Source: Poronia punctata
Lineage: Eukaryota > Ascomycota > Sordariomycetes > Xylariales > Xylariaceae
Assembly: GCA_022579005.1 (NCBI GenBank)
Contig: MU401976.1
Span: 1 to 12,977, forward strand
Direction: 5' to 3'
Length of the DNA: 12,977 bases
Of this stretch, positions 9,140 to 12,977 are shown piece after piece. The position numbers were made by a program, and so were the translations under genes. A model generated the notes under the pieces. The model saw nothing but the letters and a program-made list of their open reading frames with translations. It was not told where the DNA came from and searched no databases. The stretch's first letter is position 1; every line of letters starts with the position of its first letter.

Positions 9140-9335
9140 AAAACTAAAAAACCATGCTTAAATTACTTATAAGTTTATAAGTATAAAGCTTACGCTTTTA
9201 CTATAAACGTAAAAAAAAAAGACTTTTAAAACTAAGCTTTAAAGTTTAAATAAGTTATTTTATTAGCTACAAATTAATTAATATATATAAATTTTTAAAT
9301 TTTTTTAATTAATTATATAATTTATATTAAAAACG
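9140..9335 (+). other. Post-integrase GCKAY/AWIGY segment of inner element
   Basis: The residues NYLxVYKYKAYAF (about 9160-9199) match the LRVYGCKAYAL motif that follows fungal Copia integrases. KLSFKVxISYFISYKLINIY follows about 40 bases later, matching PKAWIGYLVGYxSTNIY, but in a frame one base off. The phase of the gag-pol frame returns by about 9335 (VKFNKN, compare RDVxFNE). The outer copy has the same segment at about 11440-11570. Confidence 0.75.
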
Positions 9336-10069
9336 TAAAATTTAATAAAAACTAAATATTTAATAAAAAGCTTAAAAATTAAAAAATAAGCTTTAAATAT
9401 TTAATTGTAAATCTTTTATTAAGTTTTTAAATAAATTTTTAATTTTTAAAACTAAGCTTTATAGCTTTAACTTTTATAAAAATAAAAAGAAATATAAAGG
9501 TTTTAAGTATAATTTAAATACTACTAGTAGTTTAAATAATAAGTAAGCTATTAAAAATATAATAAACTTTAAGTTTAGTAAAACTAATTATTTTTATATT
9601 AATTTAAAATTTTAACTTTATTTATTACTTTTATATTTACTTTAAAATATTATAATGCTTATAGTAATTAAAAACGTCAATTTTAATAAGCGTTATAATA
9701 GTTTTTTAACTTGCTTTATTAAGCTTTATACTAAACTATTAAAATTAAGTTAATAAGCTTATATTAAAGTAAATAAATAAACAAAGTGCTAAGAAGCTAT
9801 ATTTACTACTAAACGCTTATAAACTTTTAAACTTAAACCTAATATACTAGTAAGCAAAGCTAATAAAGCTAAAGCGCTAAAGCAATATTTATACTACTTT
9901 AAAAGCACTTTTTAAAAAAGTAGAAATTATAAAAAATAGCTATTATAGTTATACTTTTTTTTTAAAAAAAAAGAATTAATATACTAAAGCAAGCTTTTAC
10001 CTTTTTTATGCTTTTATAAAAAGCTTTTAAGCTATTTTTTAAAAAGTAAGTTTATAAAAGCTAAAAAAG
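9336..10069 (+). other. INT-RT linker region of inner element
   Basis: Poorly conserved linker. It aligns with 11595-12419 of the outer copy, with several indels, the largest being about 90-110 extra bases in the outer copy near 11970-12075. Its last part (KASF... and AIFxKVSLxKLKKF, to 10069) matches the segment just before RT where Copia proteins read HPxxxxFxxAxxxExxxL. Confidence 0.6.
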
Positions 10070-10336
10070 TTTATTTAAAAATTATTATTAAAAAATATAT
10101 ATAAATTAAATATCTTTTTTAGCAAAATGCTTTTTATATTAATAAAGTCTATTAAGCTACTTTTGTATAATAAAACAGCTACTTTAGAAAAAATTTATAA
10201 CTATTAATAAAAAATTGAATTTATTATATATTTAGCAATTATTACTAAGTTAAATATAGCCTTTGCTACTTTATAACTTTTATAATATAATAATAACTTT
10301 TTTTTAGCTTACTAAGCTGCTGCTAATAAAATAATA
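10070..10336 (+). other. RT tail remnant; RT catalytic core deleted
   Basis: Directly after the pre-RT segment the frame jumps to residues NIYKLNI...LIKSIKLLLYNKTATLEKIYNY (10094-10203), matching the region just after the RT palm. IEFIIYLAIITKLNIAFATL follows (10214-10273), the conserved QKVGSxLYxxxxTRPDIAFA motif. NFFLAYxAAANKIINYF follows, matching NPSxxHxxAADRxIxYL. The KARxxxRG, NAFxN, KALYGL and YVDD parts that precede this are absent here, although the first three are present in the outer copy (12554-12850). The codon phase is the same on both sides of the junction. Confidence 0.8.
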
Positions 10337-10876
10337 AACTATTTTTATATAAATTAACACTTTGTTTTATAATATAATAATAAGAATAAGCTTAATATAG
10401 CTAGTAATTCTTTTTTTATAAAGAATACTATTAATTAAAAAAGCTTATAAACTTATATTATAAGCTTTTTTAAAAAGCTTATTAGCTAGCAAGCTAATAT
10501 ATAAAATATAATTATTATTTTTACTACTAAAGCAAAGCTTTTTATGCTAGCTTAAGCTATAAGAAAAGCTATATTTATTAGTTAACTTGTTTACAAGCTT
10601 AGTGTTAATTTATAAATTAAACACATTACTATTTAGTATAATAATTAATAAATAATTAGTTTAGTTAATAAAAATATTGCTATATTAAAAATAAAATTAT
10701 AACACGTTAATATATATAACTACTAATTATAGCAAAAAGTAATTAATAAAATGCTTTAAGTAGTTTATATAATCATTAATTTAATAATAATAAATAGTTT
10801 TATAAAGTTATTAGCACGTAATAAGTAGTTAAGCTTTTTATAGCAAGATAACCTAGTTAATATAAAAACAATATAG
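10337..10876 (+). other. RNase H domain and pol C-terminus of inner element
   Basis: RNase H removes the RNA strand during reverse transcription. Landmarks in one frame: TTKAK at 10523-10537 for the TTEAE motif (an acidic active-site position changed E to K), HVNIYNY at 10703-10723 for the RHVDIHxHxLR motif, and SFIKLLARNK at 10796-10825 for ADGLTKxLxRxK, the near-terminal signature of Copia polyproteins. The frame ends around 10876, about 170 bp before the 3' LTR. Confidence 0.85.
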
Positions 10877-11035
10877 CTTTAAAAAACGCTTTAACTAGTT
10901 ACTATAAAGGTGTAAAAAAAAGTAAAGAAATTTAATAAAAAAACTAAAAATACTATATTTAAAATTATAAATCCTTGCTTATTATAATTTAAAAGCTTTA
11001 ATTTTAGCTATAAAATAGTTTAATAAGTTAGTTTA

Positions 11036-11048
11036 TTTAAAAAAAGTA
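11036..11048 (+). other. Possible polypurine tract of inner element
   Basis: An A-run with one G (11039-11046) lies immediately before the 3' LTR start, where the plus-strand primer for cDNA synthesis is expected. In DNA this A-rich the composition alone is weak evidence; the position is the main argument. Confidence 0.4.
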
Positions 11049-11270
11049 TATTAAAACTAATAAGTTATAAAACAACTATAATTAATATAATGCCTATATA
11101 GTAAAAAATATATAGCTAAAGTAAAAACTACTATAAAAAAAGGTTTTTTTATAAAAGGTCTTTTTTTACCTATTTAGTATAAAGAAACTTTGTAATGAAA
11201 AGAAAATCCTTTTCTTTATGCATTATATAATATAATCATACGTTATAAGCTATATTAGTAAGTTTTAATA
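11049..11270 (+). repeat. 3' LTR of inner element
   Basis: 222 bp. It starts TATTAAAAC (from TGTTAGA-like) and ends AGTTTTAATA, exactly as the 5' LTR ends at 6600. It shares TAATGCCTATATAGTAAAAA, the TTTAGTATAA block, TTATATAATATAAT and TTATAAGCTATATT with the 5' LTR. It is followed at once by the TAAAG duplication. Compared with 6377-6600 it has A where the 5' copy keeps G at several sites, so it is the more mutated LTR over its first half. Confidence 0.9.
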
Positions 11271-11275
11271 TAAAG
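11271..11275. repeat. Target-site duplication of inner element, right copy (TAAAG)
   Basis: Identical to 6261-6265. The following codons (CTT TTA AAA AGC TTA) resume the outer integrase exactly where 6265 left it, matching the uninterrupted inner sequence from 9005. Confidence 0.9.
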
Positions 11276-12977
11276 CTTTTAAAAAGCTTATAAGTTAAAA
11301 TTAATAAGGCTATAGTTTATTTATTAAACTAAATATTTAAATATATATTTTTTTAAAAAGCTTTATATAAATAACTTTATACTTATTTTATCTTTTAAAA
11401 TAGTTATATTAAATTTAAAACGCTTAAAACAAATTATTTATAAGTTTATAAGTATAAAGCTTATACTTTTATTATTAATATAAAAAAGAAATATTTTTAG
11501 AACTAAGCTTTAAAGCTTAAATAAGTTGTTTTATTAGCTATAAGTTAACTAATTTAAATATAATTTAAAATTTATAAACTAATTAAGTAATTTAAATAAA
11601 AACTAAATATTTAATAAAAAGCTTAATAAACTAAAAAATAAGCTTTAAATACTTAATTATAAATTTTTTAAATAAATATTTAATTTTAAAGTTTAAATTA
11701 TAATACTAAAATATTAATGTTTATAAAAATAAAAATAAATATAAATATATATTATAATATTTAAAAGCTAAAAGTAAAGTAATTAATAAATAAAATATTT
11801 AAAGTATTAAAAACTTTAAGCTTAATAAAACTAATTACCTTTATATTAATTTAAATGGTTAATTATATTTTATACTTTTTTAGTTTCCTTTAATAAATTA
11901 ATGCTTATAGTAATTAAAAATACTAATTTTAGTAAGCGTTATAATAAGTTTTTTACTTTATTTAAAGCTTGCTAAACAAAAGTATTTATTAATAATAAGT
12001 ATAATAATTTATTTTGTTTACTTTCTTTAAGTATAAGCGTTAATAAAAGGTTTTTGCCTTTTTTTACTAAGCTAATTAAATTTTCAAAATTAAGCTAAAG
12101 TGCTTATATTAATAATAATAAATAAATAAAATATTAAAAAGCTATATTTTATACTAAACGCTTATATACTTTTAAATTAGCATATAATATATAAGTAAGC
12201 AACGCTATAAAAGCAAAAGCGTTTAAACGTTTACTATTTTACTTTAATAAAACTTTTAAAATAAAAAGAAATTATATAAACTAGCTATTATATTTTTAAT
12301 ATAAATATAAATTTAAAAAAATATTTTATTATATTAAAGCAAGCTTTTGCTGCTTTTATAATTATATAAAACACGTAAAAATTATTTTTTAAAAAGTAAG
12401 TTTTTTAAAGCTAAAAATAACTACTTAGTTAATTATAATTAAACAAGCTTGTTTAAAAAAAGTTCTATTTATATAGCTAAAAACTATTAAATCTTAAATT
12501 ATATATAAGTATATATTTATAAGTTTAATAAAAAAAGCTTTTATTTAAAATATAAAGTATATATAGTAATTTAAAATAATTAATAGCTTATAAACAAATA
12601 TAAAACTGTATATACTTTTACTTTAGCTAAAATTTTATTTAAAATATTAGCAGCTATTATAGCTAAGTTTAACTTTAAAATAAAATAATATAATATAGTT
12701 AACGCCTTTATTAACGTATTGCTTTAAAAACTAATTTATATAAAAATACTTTATAGCTATAAAAATATATATATTTTATAGCTTTTAAAAGCTTTTTATA
12801 AATTATAAACATTATTACTACTATAGCAAAAAAAGCTTATATAAATATTGTAATAAATAATAGGTTTACTTTAAAAATAACTAAGTAGTTACTATTAAAG
12901 TAAAGGAGCGTTTAGCATATACTAATAAATTAAGCAATAATTAATTTAATATTAAAAAAATAAGCAAAGCTTATTTT
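11271..12977 (+). pseudogene. Outer Copia integrase end and reverse transcriptase remnant (3' part, cut by window)
   Basis: Continues the outer pol. Integrase tail from 11276, the GCKAY-like KYKAY near 11450-11464, and the AWIGY-like KAxISCFISYK near 11512-11550 in a shifted frame. A linker follows, then the RT N-terminal half in the original frame. VYIYKFNKKSFYLKYK (12509-12556) matches WVFxYKFDxDGxLxKYKAR. TLAKILFKILAAIIAKFNF (about 12620-12670) matches LAARTFRxLMAIAAxFDL. VNAFIN is at 12698-12715. KAFYKLxTLLLLxQKKL (12788-12838) matches KALYGLRQSPLLWQ. The YVDD box should fall near the window end and is not legible. RT copies RNA into DNA; this copy is dead through many stops. Confidence 0.85.

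Larger units (their letters stand above)
6680..10876 (+). pseudogene. Inner Copia gag-pol polyprotein remnant
   Basis: A candidate start ATG at 6680 shares the phase of most later domains. The reading passes through a possible CCHC knuckle (CFIYK at 7703-7717), the integrase (about 8620-9110), the GCKAY/AWIGY segment after integrase (9150-9330, where the phase shifts by one), an INT-RT linker, an RT tail (10094-10336) and RNase H to the C-terminus (about 10876). Nearly all in-frame stops are TAA or TAG, consistent with former CAA, CAG or TGG codons. Length is about 1400 codons, short of a complete fungal Copia polyprotein because the RT core is missing. No protein can be made. Confidence 0.85.
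6266..11270 (+). mobile_element. Inner Ty1/Copia-type LTR retrotransposon, RIP-degraded, RT-deleted
   Basis: 5005 bp bounded by related LTRs (6266-6600 and 11049-11270) and a perfect 5-bp target duplication. Internal region 6601-11048 holds gag, integrase, an RT tail, RNase H and the pol C-terminus in Copia order, mostly in one frame (codon starts at 6680, 7703, 9002, 10217 and 10703 share one phase). It lacks the RT catalytic core. Integrase and post-integrase parts closely resemble the outer element, so both belong to the same or a sister family, and this is insertion of a Copia element into its own kind. The two LTRs differ mainly by transitions, as RIP predicts. Confidence 0.9.
4065..12977 (+). 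mobile_element. Outer Ty1/Copia-type LTR retrotransposon, interrupted at 6266-11270, cut by window end
   Basis: A Copia-order element: gag-like DNA, integrase, then reverse transcriptase, all on the + strand. The integrase half ends at 6265, and the rest resumes at 11271 in the same codon phase after a 5005-bp insertion. The left boundary is inferred from the LTR-like repeat at 4065-4448; the right end, with the RT active site, RNase H and 3' LTR, lies outside the window. All frames carry many TAA/TAG stops. Gene order INT before RT is diagnostic of Ty1/Copia. Confidence 0.8.

Noticed and set aside
11970..12075. Extra 90-110 bp in the outer INT-RT linker as a MITE
   Set aside because: Only short TAAACAAAA/TTTTGTTTA arms are visible around 11975-12022 and no target duplication; the linker is variable between Copia copies anyway.
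1..12977. Mitochondrial, plastid or apicomplexan origin
   Set aside because: No rRNA, tRNA or organelle genes, and Copia elements with TpA-rich, stop-riddled frames fit RIP in a filamentous ascomycete better.
1..12977. CRISPR array, riboswitch, tRNA or rRNA
   Set aside because: No regularly spaced short repeats and no cloverleaf or rRNA-like conserved stretch seen on either strand.

Overview
The window looks like a piece of an AT-rich repeat island from the nuclear genome of a filamentous ascomycete that uses repeat-induced point mutation (RIP). G+C is very low (by eye well under a quarter). TpA is everywhere. CpA and TpG survive mostly inside GCA and TGC. Old reading frames are broken almost only by TAA and TAG, as expected when CAA, CAG and TGG codons are mutated. 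I find no intact gene, no RNA gene, no CRISPR array and no bacterial feature. The species cannot be named from the sequence.

Right two thirds (about 4065 to 12977): two nested Ty1/Copia-type LTR retrotransposons, both on the + strand. The inner element runs 6266-11270 (5005 bp). It has an enlarged 5' LTR (6266-6600), degraded gag-pol (about 6680-10876) and a 222-bp 3' LTR (11049-11270), and is flanked by an identical 5-bp target duplication TAAAG (6261-6265 and 11271-11275). It sits inside the integrase region of a related outer Copia copy. The outer pol reads up to 6265, resumes at 11271 in the same frame and runs off the window end inside the reverse transcriptase. Direct repeats follow from this: 4976-6265 resembles 7703-9004, and 11271-12419 resembles 9001-10069. 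The inner copy has lost most of its reverse transcriptase around 10070-10095 but keeps the RT tail, RNase H and pol C-terminus.

Left third (1 to about 4064): degraded non-coding DNA. A repeat of about 385-390 bp occurs twice in opposite orientation (1044-1432 minus, 4065-4448 plus). Its ends (TG/TA-TTAAAATC at one end, ACTAATA at the other) look like an LTR. The right copy directly precedes the outer element's gag-like DNA and may be its 5' LTR; the left copy may be a solo LTR. Between them lie a purine-rich + strand tract, a tract that looks like a minus-strand coding remnant (about 2465-3150), and a small less-mutated patch (about 3235-3385) that yields the only open frame of any size.

No gene here should be functional. 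The interest lies in the transposon history (same-family nesting resolved to the base, a partial LTR duplication, an RT deletion) and in the unusual GpC-biased residue of cytosines.
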